From Tabrizicola sp. TH137 (GTDB lineage: Bacteria > Pseudomonadota > Alphaproteobacteria > Rhodobacterales > Rhodobacteraceae), in assembly GCF_002855575.1 (NCBI RefSeq), contig NZ_PKRQ01000002.1, positions 620,001-684,000 of the forward strand: a stretch of 64,000 nucleotides of DNA, written 5' to 3'. Within the stretch, counting starts at the first letter, position 1. Every line of letters starts with the position of its first letter. This document shows, one piece after another, positions 7,931 to 16,361 of this stretch. The notes under the pieces were generated by a model. The model saw only the letters and a list, made by a program, of their open reading frames with translations. It was not told where the DNA came from and did not search any database. The translations under genes and the position numbers were made by a program.

Positions 7931-7974
7931 AGGGCGTTAACCGGGCCTTCACCTTTGGCGGCGAGACTGCGGGC

Positions 7975-8205
7975 ATGGCACATGACATGACATATCCCCG
8001 CCGAACATCCTGGGCAGAAAGCCTTTTTGCCGCGAAGGCGGTTGCAAAGGGCGGCGTCATCCGCCGTGCCATCCGTGACGTCGACCGTGACATCGGCCGT
8101 GCAGCCTTCGAACTCGAAGTGCGGCGCCGGGGGTATCACCTCATCGAATGCGACAACCAGTATATCGTCATCTGCAACGCAGGACGCATCAACGTGATCT
8201 GCTGA
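7975..8205 (+). CDS. conserved hypothetical small protein
   Basis: 76 residues from ATG 7975 (72 from ATG 7987). Features: SWAESLFAAKAVAKGGVIRRAIRDVDRDIG, then FELEVRRRGYHLIECDNQYIVICNAGRINVIC. I recall similar short proteins in Rhodobacterales annotated as phosphoribosylanthranilate isomerase, which cannot be right for a protein this short without a TIM barrel. The arrangement (basic helix, RRRGYHLIE, beta strands) could be a small nucleic-acid-binding or toxin/antitoxin-like fold, but nothing here proves it. It starts 44 bp after rutR. Confidence 0.65.
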   Translation: MAHDMTYPRRTSWAESLFAAKAVAKGGVIRRAIRDVDRDIGRAAFELEVRRRGYHLIECDNQYIVICNAGRINVIC

Positions 8206-8216
8206 AACCTGCCGCA

Positions 8217-8321
8217 GGCCAGAAAGTTTTCCCGAAAACTTTCTGGCCGCACCACCGGAAATCTTCCACTGGAAGATTTCCGGGTCCGTGACCGAAAATT
8301 TTTCGGGAAAAATTTTCGGTC
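8217..8321. repeat. array of three perfect hairpins between convergent genes
   Basis: Three back-to-back perfect inverted repeats: 8217-8248 (14-bp stem GGCCAGAAAGTTTT, 4-nt loop), 8255-8283 (13-bp stem CCGGAAATCTTCC, 3-nt loop) and 8290-8321 (14-bp stem GACCGAAAATTTTT, 4-nt loop). They fill nearly all of the 132-bp gap between the small hypothetical gene and the 3' end of preA. Stems share the pattern GAAA-N-TTT but are not copies. No T-run follows, so they are not textbook terminators, though they could end transcripts from both sides. Confidence 0.85.
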
Positions 8322-8337
8322 GGTGCGTCGATACCGG

Positions 8338-9636
8338 TTACTCCGCCGCCTGCGCCGACGGATTGTTCGGATGGGTCGTCCAGTTGGCGTAATCGCCCAC
8401 CACCTTGCCCGTGCGCGGGTCGGTCGCGCCTTTCGGCATCTCGACCATGGTAATGCAATTGTCCACCGGGCAGACATTGACGCAGAGGTTGCAGGCCACG
8501 CATTCCTCATCCTTGACGGTGAAGACGCGCTCGGGCGTCATGGCGATGGCCTGATGGCTCGTATCCTCGCAGGCCGCGTAGCAGCGCCCGCATTTGATGC
8601 AGGCATCCTGGTCGATATGCGCCTTGGTGACGTAGTTCAGGTTCAGGTCCTGCCATTCCACGAAGTTCGGCACCGCGCGACCGACAAGCTGGTCCAGCGT
8701 CATGCCCTTCTCGTCCAGATATTGCGACAGGCCCGAGATCATCTCCTGCACGATCTTGAACCCATAGGTCATGGCCGCCGTGCAGACCTGCACATTGCCC
8801 GCCCCCATGGCCAGGAACTCCGCCGCATCGCGCCATGTGGTCACGCCGCCGATGCCGGAAATCGGCAGGCCCCGCGTCACGTCATGCCGCGCGATCTCGC
8901 CCACCATGTTCAGCGCGATGGGCTTCACCGCAGGCCCGCAATAGCCGCCATGCGACCCTTTCCCGTCGATCATCGGGAAGGGCGAGAAACTGTCGAGATC
9001 GACATTGGTGATCGACTTCACCGTGTTGATCAGGCTGACCGCATCCGCCCCGCCCCGCTTCGCCGCCATGGCAGGCGGCAGGATCGAGGTGACATTGGGC
9101 GTCAGCTTCACGATGCAGGGCATCTTGGAGTAATGCTTCACCCAGGCGGTGACCATCTCGATATATTCCGGCACCTGCCCCACGGCCGATCCCATGCCGC
9201 GCTCGGCCATCCCGTGCGGGCAGCCGAAGTTCAGCTCCACCCCGTCGGCCCCGGTATCCTCGATCCGGTGAAGGATGTCCTTCCAGCTTTCCTCGTCGCA
9301 GGGCACCATCAGCGAGATGATCATCGCCCGGTCCGGGTAATCCTTCTTCACCCGCCGAATCTCGGCCAGGTTCACCTCCAGCGGGCGGTCGGTGATCAAC
9401 TCGATGTTGTTCAGCCCCAGCAGACGCCGATCCGCGCCCCAGATCGCGCCATAGCGCGGGCCGTTCACATTCACGATGGGCGGGCCTTCGCTGCCCAGCG
9501 TCTTCCACACCACCCCGCCCCAGCCCGCCTCGAAGGCGCGGCGGACATTGTATTCCTTGTCCGTCGGCGGGGCCGAGGCCAGCCAGAACGGGTTGGGGGA
9601 CTTGATCCCGATGAAATGCGACGTGAGGTCAGCCAT
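8338..9636 (-). CDS. preA: NAD-dependent dihydropyrimidine dehydrogenase subunit PreA
   Basis: 432 residues. Reduces uracil or thymine to the 5,6-dihydro form together with PreT, first step of the pathway completed by hydA and the amidohydrolase. The FMN-binding dihydroorotate-dehydrogenase-like barrel covers residues 1-330 (WKTLGSEGPPIVNV; GVELNFGCPHG; VKLTPNV; GIGGVTTWRDAAEFL). Two C-terminal 4Fe-4S clusters follow: CIKCGRCYAAC and CVACNLCVNVCPVDNC. The second in-frame ATG is chosen because GGAGG sits five bases upstream of it; the first ATG precedes that site. Confidence 0.95.
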   Translation of the reverse strand: MADLTSHFIGIKSPNPFWLASAPPTDKEYNVRRAFEAGWGGVVWKTLGSEGPPIVNVNGPRYGAIWGADRRLLGLNNIELITDRPLEVNLAEIRRVKKDYPDRAMIISLMVPCDEESWKDILHRIEDTGADGVELNFGCPHGMAERGMGSAVGQVPEYIEMVTAWVKHYSKMPCIVKLTPNVTSILPPAMAAKRGGADAVSLINTVKSITNVDLDSFSPFPMIDGKGSHGGYCGPAVKPIALNMVGEIARHDVTRGLPISGIGGVTTWRDAAEFLAMGAGNVQVCTAAMTYGFKIVQEMISGLSQYLDEKGMTLDQLVGRAVPNFVEWQDLNLNYVTKAHIDQDACIKCGRCYAACEDTSHQAIAMTPERVFTVKDEECVACNLCVNVCPVDNCITMVEMPKGATDPRTGKVVGDYANWTTHPNNPSAQAAE

Positions 9637-9711
9637 GAAAGCCTCCATGTTGGCGTGCGGGACGGTGGCCCTTGGCCCCTCCCGGCGTTTTGCTATGCGT
9701 GAAGGAAAGGG

Positions 9712-10248
9712 TCAGAAGCCCAGCAGGTTCCAGAACCAGCCGATGATGAGGCCGCCGATCTCGCCGAATTTCGGGATGACATAGGCCCAGGCCAGTGCCC
9801 CCACGACGTTCACGGCCAGAAAGACAGGGAATCCCATCCGCATCATCCCGGCAAAGAGAAAGATCACCGGGCGCAGCGGCCCGATGAAATGGCCAAGGAA
9901 GACCGCGCCCGCGCCCCATTTGCGGAAATACTCGGCGCCCTTTTCCACCAGTTCGGGCTGATCGCGCAGCGGCCACATGGTCAGGATCCGCGCGCCGAAG
10001 CGCAGGCCCAGCCAATAGCTGAAGGTCGATCCCAGGATTGCCCCCAACGCCGCCCCGGCCCAGATCGGAAAGAAGGGGATCGCCCCCGTGGCCACGGTCG
10101 CGCCGACGCCCACAAGGATCGCAGTCGATGGCACGGCGAGCGACAGGAAGGCCGTCGTCTCGGCTGCTGCAAAGACCAGGGCCAGCCAGAAGGACCACTC
10201 CTGATGCCGCTCCATGAAGGCGATCGCCGCCTGCGTCCAGCTGTCCAT
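9712..10248 (-). CDS. DedA-family membrane protein
   Basis: 178 residues with about four to five membrane segments. Family signatures are PSTAILVGVGATVATG, WAGAALGAILGSTFSYWLGLRFG (re-entrant loop region) and FLGHFIGPLRPVIFLFAGMMRM, the last matching the conserved FxGRFIPxxRTxxxxxAG-type DedA motif. DedA proteins act in lipid-carrier flipping and membrane homeostasis. It lies between preT and preA on the same strand, although no functional link with pyrimidine catabolism is known. Confidence 0.9.
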   Translation of the reverse strand: MDSWTQAAIAFMERHQEWSFWLALVFAAAETTAFLSLAVPSTAILVGVGATVATGAIPFFPIWAGAALGAILGSTFSYWLGLRFGARILTMWPLRDQPELVEKGAEYFRKWGAGAVFLGHFIGPLRPVIFLFAGMMRMGFPVFLAVNVVGALAWAYVIPKFGEIGGLIIGWFWNLLGF

Positions 10249-10317
10249 TCTGCCTCACCGTTTCCGGTGGGGCAGATGGGGCATTTCCGCGCCCCGGTAA
10301 AGGGGGGCGGGCGAAAT

Positions 10318-11661
10318 TCATGACCGCGCCGCCATCAGCGTGGCATGAATGTCCAGCGCGGCATCGCGGCCCTCGGCCACGGCCGTCACTGTCAGGTCCT
10401 CGCCCCCCGCCGCGCAATCGCCGCCCGCCCAGATGCCGGGAACCGAGGTCCGCCCCGCACCCGTCACCGCGATCTTGCCGCCCGCAAGCTCCAGCCCCTC
10501 GGGCGCGCCCGAAAGCGTCTGCCCGATCGCCTTGAACACCTGATCGGCGCGCAGACGGAAGGTCTCGCCCGTGGGTTTCAACCCGTCCGGCCCATCGACC
10601 GTGTAGGCAAATTCCACCTCCAGCGCGCCACCCGCCGGATGCACCGCAACGGGCGAGGCATTGCAGATGATCCGCACGCCCGCGCTCGTCGCATGGTCCT
10701 GCTCATAGCCCGAGGCGCTCATCTTTTCCTGCCCGCGCCGATAGACGATGGTGACGTTGAGGGCACCCAGAAGCCGCGACTGCACCGCCGCATCCACGGC
10801 CGTCATGCCACCGCCGATCACCACCACATCGCGGCCGATGGGCAGGGCCGACTTGTCCTTCGCCTGCCGCAGTTCCGCGATGAAATCCACCGCGGGCCGC
10901 ACGCCCGGCAGGTCCTCGCCCGCCGCGCGCAGGGCGTTCACCCCCGCCAGACCCATGCCAAGGAACACCGCATCATGCGCCTTCTGCAATTCGGCCAGCG
11001 TGATCCCCTGCCCCAGCGCCATCCCGGTCTTCACCGTGATCCCGCCGATCTTGAGCAGCCACTCCACCTCGGCCTGCGCGAAATCGCCCACGGCCTTGTA
11101 TTGCGCGATCCCGTATTCGTTCAGACCCCCGGCCTTGGGCCGCGCGTCATAGATCACCACGTCATGGCCGAGCATCGCCAGACGATGCGCCGCAGCAAGG
11201 CCCGCAGGCCCGGCCCCCACCACTGCCACGCTGCGCCCCGTGGGCGCGGCACGGGTGAAGGGATGCACCCCCGCCGCCATCACCGTATCGGTCGCATAGC
11301 GCTGCAACCGCCCGATCTCCACCGGCTTGCCTTCCGCCGCCTCGCGCACGCAGGCCTCTTCACAGAGCGTTTCCGTCGGGCAGACACGGGCGCACATGCC
11401 GCCCAGGATGTTCTGGCTCAGGATCGTCTTCGCCGCCGCCTCGGGCGTGCCGGTCGCGATCTGGCGGATGAAAAGCGGGATGTCGATCGAGGTCGGGCAG
11501 GCCGTGATGCAGGGGGCGTCATGGCAGAAATAGCAGCGATCCGCCGCGACCCGCGCCTCGTGCATGTCAAGCGGCGGCTCATGGTCGCCGAAATTCTTCG
11601 CATAGGCATCGGCGGGCAGACGACCCGGCACGACCCCGGGCGTAAGCTGGCTGTTGGACAA
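10318..11661 (-). CDS. preT: dihydropyrimidine dehydrogenase subunit PreT (NAD(P)H-dependent FAD/FeS oxidoreductase)
   Basis: 447 residues, GltD-like. The N-terminal FeS domain has CYFCHDAPCITACPTSIDIP and GGMCARVCPTETLCEEACVR; the FAD site is VAVVGAGPAGLAAAHRLAMLGHDV; the NAD(P) site is DVVVIGGGMTAVDAA; VPGIWAGGDCAAGG binds the FAD ribityl chain. It passes electrons from NADH to PreA. The start is a TTG (LSNSQLTPGVV) because GGGAGAAGG precedes it at correct spacing and no ATG fits. Gene order preT-dedA-preA on one strand suggests one transcript. Confidence 0.93.
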   Translation of the reverse strand: MSNSQLTPGVVPGRLPADAYAKNFGDHEPPLDMHEARVAADRCYFCHDAPCITACPTSIDIPLFIRQIATGTPEAAAKTILSQNILGGMCARVCPTETLCEEACVREAAEGKPVEIGRLQRYATDTVMAAGVHPFTRAAPTGRSVAVVGAGPAGLAAAHRLAMLGHDVVIYDARPKAGGLNEYGIAQYKAVGDFAQAEVEWLLKIGGITVKTGMALGQGITLAELQKAHDAVFLGMGLAGVNALRAAGEDLPGVRPAVDFIAELRQAKDKSALPIGRDVVVIGGGMTAVDAAVQSRLLGALNVTIVYRRGQEKMSASGYEQDHATSAGVRIICNASPVAVHPAGGALEVEFAYTVDGPDGLKPTGETFRLRADQVFKAIGQTLSGAPEGLELAGGKIAVTGAGRTSVPGIWAGGDCAAGGEDLTVTAVAEGRDAALDIHATLMAARS

Positions 11662-11719
11662 GGCACCTTCTCCCTGCTGGCTTTTCTCGTTAAAGGAAAG
11701 GCTGCCACAGGCCCATATT

Positions 11720-11735
11720 TTTATCAAACGGTAAA
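11720..11735. promoter_or_regulatory. weak RutR-like palindrome before preT
   Basis: TTTATCAAACGGTAAA agrees with the RutR consensus at 10 of 14 defined positions and is flanked by further A/T symmetry. It lies 59-74 bp upstream of the preT start, where promoter elements are expected. Its match is weaker than the two boxes near 3.5 kb. Confidence 0.35.
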
Positions 11736-11954
11736 ATACGCCCCGACCGCGATTTTCCCGCCCACAGCACTCCAATCCGCTTTGGATGCTGAAAAAGCAG
11801 GCATCCGCCCGTCGCTCCGCTGCCGAAGATCGCCGCTTTTCACCCCCGGCGCGCTGGCGTATAAGCACCGAACCCAGCCGGGCCGCCCCTCTGGCGCGCC
11901 CGGACCGGCAGCAACGAATGACCCCCGGCGCAACGTCGCCAGCAGAGGACCGGC

Positions 11955-12449
11955 ATGAGCAAGCACACTTCCGAAGCCGATGTCGCCTTCATCCAGGCGC
12001 TCGCGGAACTTCTGAACAAGAACGAACTTACCGAGCTTTCGGTGAAGCGCGAATATGGCGAGGATGACAGCCTCGAGGTGCGCGTGGTCAAGCAGTCCAA
12101 TGTGGTGACCGTCGCCGCCGCTGCCCCTGCTCCGGTCGCCTATGCCGCTGCCCCTGCCGCAGCCGCGCCTGCCGCGGCCGCCCCTGCCGCCGCCCCCGAA
12201 GACCCGGCCCAGCATCCGGGCGCGGTCACCTCGCCCATGGTCGGCACCTGCTACCTGGCCGCCGAACCCGGCGCCACGCCCTTCGTCACCCTGGGCGCGA
12301 CCGTGGCCGAAGGCCAGACCGTCCTCATCATCGAGGCGATGAAGACCATGAACCACATCCCCGCGCCCAAGGCCGGGGTGGTGAAGCGCATCCTCGTCGA
12401 AGACGGCACGCCGGTCGAATATGGCGCGCCCCTGATGATCATCGAATAA
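11955..12449 (+). CDS. accB: acetyl-CoA carboxylase biotin carboxyl carrier protein
   Basis: 164 residues. The N-terminal helix/strand ([21 protein letters not shown]) leads to an Ala/Pro-rich flexible linker near 53-85, then the biotinyl domain: [15 protein letters not shown], and the biotinylated lysine in EAMKTMN. BCCP shuttles carboxybiotin between AccC and the transferase in fatty acid synthesis. It is followed after 10 bp by accC, the classical accBC operon. Confidence 0.97.
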   Translation: MSKHTSEADVAFIQALAELLNKNELTELSVKREYGEDDSLEVRVVKQSNVVTVAAAAPAPVAYAAAPAAAAPAAAAPAAAPEDPAQHPGAVTSPMVGTCYLAAEPGATPFVTLGATVAEGQTVLIIEAMKTMNHIPAPKAGVVKRILVEDGTPVEYGAPLMIIE

Positions 12450-12459
12450 GGGAAACCCG

Positions 12460-13809
12460 ATGTTCGAAAAGATCCTGATCGCCAACCGGGGCGAGATCGC
12501 GCTGCGCGTGATCCGGGCTGCCCGCGAAATGGGGATCAAGTCGGTGGCGGTGCATTCCACTGCCGATGCCGATGCGATGCATGTCCGCATGGCCGATGAA
12601 AGCGTCTGCATCGGCCCCGCCTCCTCCACCCAATCCTATCTCAACAAGGCCGCCATCATCTCGGCCTGCGAGATCACGGGGGCGCAGGCCGTGCATCCGG
12701 GTTACGGCTTCCTGTCCGAAAACGCCGCCTTCGCGCAGGCGCTGGAAGATCACGGCATCACCTTCATCGGCCCCTCGGCGGAACATATCCGCATCATGGG
12801 CGACAAGATCACCGCCAAGGAAACCGCCAAGGAACTGGGCATCCCGGTCGTCCCCGGCTCCGATGGCGGCGTGCCGGATTATGAAACCGCCCAGACCGTG
12901 GCCGAACAGATCGGTTATCCCGTCATCATCAAGGCCACCGCCGGCGGCGGCGGCCGGGGCATGAAGGTCGCGCGGAACGCCGAGGAACTGGAAGTCTCCT
13001 TCCGCACCGCGCGGTCCGAGGCGAAGGCCGCCTTCGGCAATGACGAGGTCTATATCGAGAAATACCTCCAGAAGCCCCGCCATATCGAGATTCAGGTCTT
13101 CGGCGATGGCAAGGGCAAGGCGGTGCATCTGGGCGAACGCGACTGCTCGCTCCAGCGCCGCCACCAGAAGGTGTTCGAAGAGGCCCCGGGTCCCGCCATC
13201 ACCCCCAAGATGCGCGCCGAAATCGGCGCGATCTGCGCCAATGCCGTGGCCAAGATCAACTATATCGGCGCGGGCACCATCGAATTCCTCTACGAGGACG
13301 GGAAGTTCTATTTCATCGAAATGAACACCCGGCTTCAGGTCGAACACCCGGTGACCGAGGCGATTTTCGGCGTCGATCTGGTGCGCGAACAGATCCGCGT
13401 CGCGGCCGGCCTGCCGATGTCCTTTTCGCAGGGCGATCTGGAGATCAATGGCCATGCCATCGAAGTGCGCATCAATGCCGAGAAACTGCCGAACTTCGCC
13501 CCCTGCCCCGGCAAGGTCCGCGTCTTCCACGCGCCGGGCGGCCTTGGCGTGCGGATGGATTCGGCGCTCTATGGCGGCTATTCCATCCCGCCCTATTACG
13601 ACAGCCTGATCGGCAAGCTGATCGTGCATGGCCGCGACCGGCCCGAGGCGCTCGCCCGGCTGAAGCGCGCGCTGGGGGAACTCATCATCGACGGCATCGA
13701 CACCTCGGTCCCGCTCTTCCACATGCTGCTGGCGGAACCCGATATCCAGAACGGGGAATACAACATCCACTGGCTGGAAAAATGGTTGGCCGCGCAATTC
13801 GCGGAATGA
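12460..13809 (+). CDS. accC: acetyl-CoA carboxylase biotin carboxylase subunit
   Basis: 449 residues, standard length. ATP-grasp enzyme that carboxylates biotin on AccB. The N-terminus is [22 protein letters not shown], the glycine-rich ATP loop [12 protein letters not shown], the metal/catalytic region [17 protein letters not shown], and the C-terminal domain includes [21 protein letters not shown]. All expected residues are present. Confidence 0.97.
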   Translation: MFEKILIANRGEIALRVIRAAREMGIKSVAVHSTADADAMHVRMADESVCIGPASSTQSYLNKAAIISACEITGAQAVHPGYGFLSENAAFAQALEDHGITFIGPSAEHIRIMGDKITAKETAKELGIPVVPGSDGGVPDYETAQTVAEQIGYPVIIKATAGGGGRGMKVARNAEELEVSFRTARSEAKAAFGNDEVYIEKYLQKPRHIEIQVFGDGKGKAVHLGERDCSLQRRHQKVFEEAPGPAITPKMRAEIGAICANAVAKINYIGAGTIEFLYEDGKFYFIEMNTRLQVEHPVTEAIFGVDLVREQIRVAAGLPMSFSQGDLEINGHAIEVRINAEKLPNFAPCPGKVRVFHAPGGLGVRMDSALYGGYSIPPYYDSLIGKLIVHGRDRPEALARLKRALGELIIDGIDTSVPLFHMLLAEPDIQNGEYNIHWLEKWLAAQFAE

Positions 13810-13812
13810 CAT

Positions 13813-13840
13813 GTAGGATGGGCAGCATTGCCCATCCTAC
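13813..13840. terminator. GGATGGGCA hairpin (repeat copy 1)
   Basis: Perfect 12-bp stem GTAGGATGGGCA with 4-nt loop, 3 bp after the accC stop and just before aat. The same stem core recurs at 51.78 kb. No T-run follows. It is either a terminator used with Rho or a REP-like repeat. Confidence 0.65.
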
Positions 13841-13849
13841 GCCCCGGCC

Positions 13850-14482
13850 ATGACCACGAACGCCATCACCCCGGAAATCCTGCTGCGCGCCTATGCGGCG
13901 GGCATCTTTCCCATGGCCGAAGGCCGCGACGACCCCGAGATTCACTGGGTCGATCCGCGCCGCCGGGGCATCCTGCCGCTGGACGGCTTCCACATCTCGC
14001 GCTCGCTCCGTCGCCGCATCCTGACCGCGCCCTGGCGCGTCACCGCCGACACCGCCTTCGCCGCCACGGTCGAATCCTGCGCCGACCGGGACGAAACCTG
14101 GATCAACGACACGATCTTCGCCCTCTATGTCGCCCTGCACCGCAAGGGCCATGCCCATTCGATCGAGCTATGGGAGGACGAAACCCTCATCGGTGGCGTC
14201 TATGGCGTGACGCTGGGCAGCGCCTTCTTCGGGGAAAGCATGTTCTCGCGCCGCACGGATGCATCAAAGGCCGCGCTGGCCTACGCCGTACACCGCCTGC
14301 GCGCAGGCGGCTTCACCCTGTTTGACACGCAATTCCTGACGCCGCATCTGCGCAGCCTCGGCGGCATCGAAATCCCGCGCGCCGACTATCACCGCCGCCT
14401 CGCCGCCGCCCTTCAGACCACGGCGCAATTCCACCCGCCGGGCTATTCGCCCTCGCCCTCCGACGTCGTCTCTTCGGCCTGA
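13850..14482 (+). CDS. aat: leucyl/phenylalanyl-tRNA--protein transferase
   Basis: 210 residues. Transfers Leu or Phe from tRNA to proteins with N-terminal Arg/Lys, marking them for ClpAP through the N-end rule. Signature regions: EILLRAYAAGIFPMAEGRDD, IHWVDPRRRGILPLDGFHISRSLRR, ETWINDTIFALYVALHRKGHAHSIELW and GESMFSRRTDASKAAL, FDTQFLTPHLRSLGG. Its 3' end overlaps the convergent DUF2155 gene by 40 bp. Confidence 0.95.
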   Translation: MTTNAITPEILLRAYAAGIFPMAEGRDDPEIHWVDPRRRGILPLDGFHISRSLRRRILTAPWRVTADTAFAATVESCADRDETWINDTIFALYVALHRKGHAHSIELWEDETLIGGVYGVTLGSAFFGESMFSRRTDASKAALAYAVHRLRAGGFTLFDTQFLTPHLRSLGGIEIPRADYHRRLAAALQTTAQFHPPGYSPSPSDVVSSA

Positions 14483-14850
14483 GGCGCGGGTTCCGGCGTC
14501 ACGCAGCGCAGCACCCAGACGTCATAGCGCGGATGGTCCAGCGCCGATAGCGCGGGCGAAGAGGCCACCATCCAGCCCTCGAACACCGGCTCCGCCACGC
14601 CCGCATCAAGGATCGTCAGATGCGCCTGCGCGTCCGAGGTGGGGTTGTCCGCCGGATAGCGGCAGGCATCCAGCCGGATCGTCAGCCGCCCCGACACCGC
14701 CTCCTGCCCGCGCATCAGCTCGATATCCGCAACCTCGCCCGTCAGCTTGTCCAGCCAGCGCAGGATGCCCGCCTCGCTATCGGCAAAGTCCTGCGCCATG
14801 GCAGGCAGCGCCGCCATCAGCGCAAGCGCGGTCAGGGCGGGCCGGATCAT
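14443..14850 (-). CDS. DUF2155 domain-containing exported protein
   Basis: 135 residues. Signal peptide MIRPALTALALMAALPAMA, then the DUF2155 core: LRWLDKLTGEVADIEL, LTIRLDACRYPADNP, AHLTIL and FEGWMVASSPALSALDHPRYDVWVLRC. A periplasmic protein of unknown function. The last residues are an acidic tail. Its ATG overlaps the mlaD stop by four bases, and its 3' end runs 40 bp into aat on the other strand. Confidence 0.9.
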   Translation of the reverse strand: MIRPALTALALMAALPAMAQDFADSEAGILRWLDKLTGEVADIELMRGQEAVSGRLTIRLDACRYPADNPTSDAQAHLTILDAGVAEPVFEGWMVASSPALSALDHPRYDVWVLRCVTPEPAPQAEETTSEGEGE

Positions 14851-15326
14851 TCGACCGCCCCATCCCCCGCGGCGTCGCCCTCATCCGACCCGCCGCCCGC
14901 GAATTTCATCATCAGCGAGATGACGGAAACGGCCCCCTGCGTATCCTCGATCTCGGCCCCCGGGCTCAGATTGTCCAGCGATCCGCCCGGCACCAGTTCC
15001 ACAAAATTCCCGCCCAGCAACCCTTCCGACGAGATCAGCGCCGCCGAGTCATCGGGCAGGACCACATTTTCCTGCACGCTCAGCACCGCATCGGCGAAAA
15101 AAGTCTGCGGGTTCAAGTCCAGCGCCGTCACCGTGCCGACCTTCACGCCCGCCAGCCGCACATCCGTGCCCACCCGCACCCCTTCCACCGACCGGAAGGA
15201 GGCTGTCAGCTCATAGCTGCCCGCAGGCCCTGAAACACCCGTCTCACGCCCCGCATAGATCAGAAAGCCGATCGCCGCGGCCAACACCGCCGCCCCGGCC
15301 AGAACCTCGGCCCGATTCTCAGCCAT
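14847..15326 (-). CDS. mlaD: MlaD-type MCE-domain phospholipid transport protein
   Basis: 159 residues. N-terminal membrane anchor (AEVLAGAAVLAAAIGFLIYAG) and a single MCE domain: YELTASFRSVEGVRVGTDVRLAGVKVGTVTALDL, then LISSEGLLGGNFVELVPGG. MlaD forms a periplasmic hexamer that carries phospholipids between inner-membrane MlaFEB and the outer membrane. Here it is separated from mlaF/mlaE and is coupled to DUF2155 downstream and the NDUFA12-like gene upstream. Confidence 0.92.
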   Translation of the reverse strand: MAENRAEVLAGAAVLAAAIGFLIYAGRETGVSGPAGSYELTASFRSVEGVRVGTDVRLAGVKVGTVTALDLNPQTFFADAVLSVQENVVLPDDSAALISSEGLLGGNFVELVPGGSLDNLSPGAEIEDTQGAVSVISLMMKFAGGGSDEGDAAGDGAVE

Positions 15327-15353
15327 CGCCCCGCCCCGTTCCAGAAAGACCCG

Positions 15354-15728
15354 TCACTCGGGCTGCCATGCCTCGTAATCGCGCCGCGCCACCGGATCGG
15401 GACGGCGAATGGAACCGGGCGGCGCATAGGCGGCAGAGGTGCCGGTCAGGTTCTCCTGATGCGGCTTTTCCCAGGCCTTGTGCTTCAAGGGCGCCTTGGT
15501 CGGCGGCTCGTCCCAGGTGTGGTGCAGCCAGCCATGCCAGTCGGGCGAAACCCGGCTCGCCTCCGCCTCACCGTTGTAGATCACCCAGCGCCGCTTGCCG
15601 TCGCGCGTTTCGTAATAGACGTTCCCCTGGTCATCCTCGCCCACCTTCACGCCCTTGCGCGAGGTGTAAAGCTGCGTGCCCAGCGTCTGGCCGTTCCACC
15701 ATGTGACAAGCCGCTTGAGGAAATCCAT
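15354..15728 (-). CDS. NADH:ubiquinone oxidoreductase NDUFA12-family accessory subunit
   Basis: 124 residues. Typical start [22 protein letters not shown] followed by [44 protein letters not shown]. Homologous to the mitochondrial complex I subunit B17.2/NDUFA12 found in alphaproteobacterial complex I. The ATG has GGAGGG upstream; the open frame continues further but without a ribosome binding site. First gene of the set leading to mlaD and DUF2155. Confidence 0.93.
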   Translation of the reverse strand: MDFLKRLVTWWNGQTLGTQLYTSRKGVKVGEDDQGNVYYETRDGKRRWVIYNGEAEASRVSPDWHGWLHHTWDEPPTKAPLKHKAWEKPHQENLTGTSAAYAPPGSIRRPDPVARRDYEAWQPE

Positions 15729-15878
15729 CGTAACCCTCCGGGAACCCTTTGCGTCCCATATGGCCGAAGCCACCGCAAAGGTCCAGCGCCAAGCCGCCGC
15801 GCCCGGCGGAAAGTGACCGTCCGGAGAGGGCGCGTGAAGCCGGGGCAAGGCCCGATCCGGCCCTGCCCCGCCCTCCGC

Positions 15879-16274
15879 TCAGGCCGCTGCCATCGCCTCG
15901 ATCTCGAACAGAAGCCCCGGTACGGCCAGCCGCGTGACACCGACAAGCGTCATCGGCGGGGCCACGCGATGCGGCCCGAAACGCTTGCCCATCAGGTCGA
16001 AGTTCTGCAGCGCCGCGTCCACATCCGTGGCATAGACGCCAAGCCGGATCACATTTCCAAGCGTCATCCCCGCCCCCGCCAGCACCGCCTCCAGATTGTC
16101 CAGCGCAAGCCCGATCTGGGCGCGCATGTCGCCCGGATGCTGCGGACGGCCTGCGCCATCCACCGCCGTCTGTCCCGCACAGATGACCTGCCGGGTCGCG
16201 CCCGTGATCACCTCCGCCTGATGATAGCCGAGGGGTAGCGACCAGTCCCAGGGATTCACCGCGACACGTTCCAT
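15879..16274 (-). CDS. RidA family (YjgF/YER057c/UK114) protein
   Basis: 131 residues. RidA proteins are trimeric enamine/imine deaminases protecting PLP enzymes. Visible: ATRQVICAGQTAVDGAGRPQHPGDMRAQIGLALDNLEAVLAGAGMTLGNVIRLGVYATD and VTRLAVPGLLFEIEAMA. The usual arginine of the RidA carboxylate site in the C-terminal half is not obvious (VTRLAVPG occupies that segment), so this may be a non-archetypal Rid subgroup. It diverges from a WYL-domain regulator across 87 bp containing a long dyad. Confidence 0.88.
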   Translation of the reverse strand: MERVAVNPWDWSLPLGYHQAEVITGATRQVICAGQTAVDGAGRPQHPGDMRAQIGLALDNLEAVLAGAGMTLGNVIRLGVYATDVDAALQNFDLMGKRFGPHRVAPPMTLVGVTRLAVPGLLFEIEAMAAA

Positions 16275-16310
16275 GATCCACTTCTCCTTTTTCTGCGTGG
16301 TGACACAGGG

Positions 16311-16352
16311 CTAGCGGAAATTGGTGCCACAACCTGTCACCATTCCTGCTAG
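16311..16352. promoter_or_regulatory. extended dyad between ridA-like gene and WYL regulator
   Basis: Arms begin CTAGCGGAAA and end TTCCTGCTAG, with an inner GGTGCCA-N5-TGTCACC palindrome (one mismatch). A further GGTGACA lies just left of it, near 16299. Placement in the divergent gap fits an operator of the adjacent WYL regulator. Confidence 0.5.
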
Positions 16353-16361
16353 ACTGTCCGC

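Noticed and set aside
10345-11958. 537-codon plus-strand frame opposite preT
   Set aside because: Mirror of the preT frame; composition is His/Arg-rich and preT motifs on the other strand are complete.
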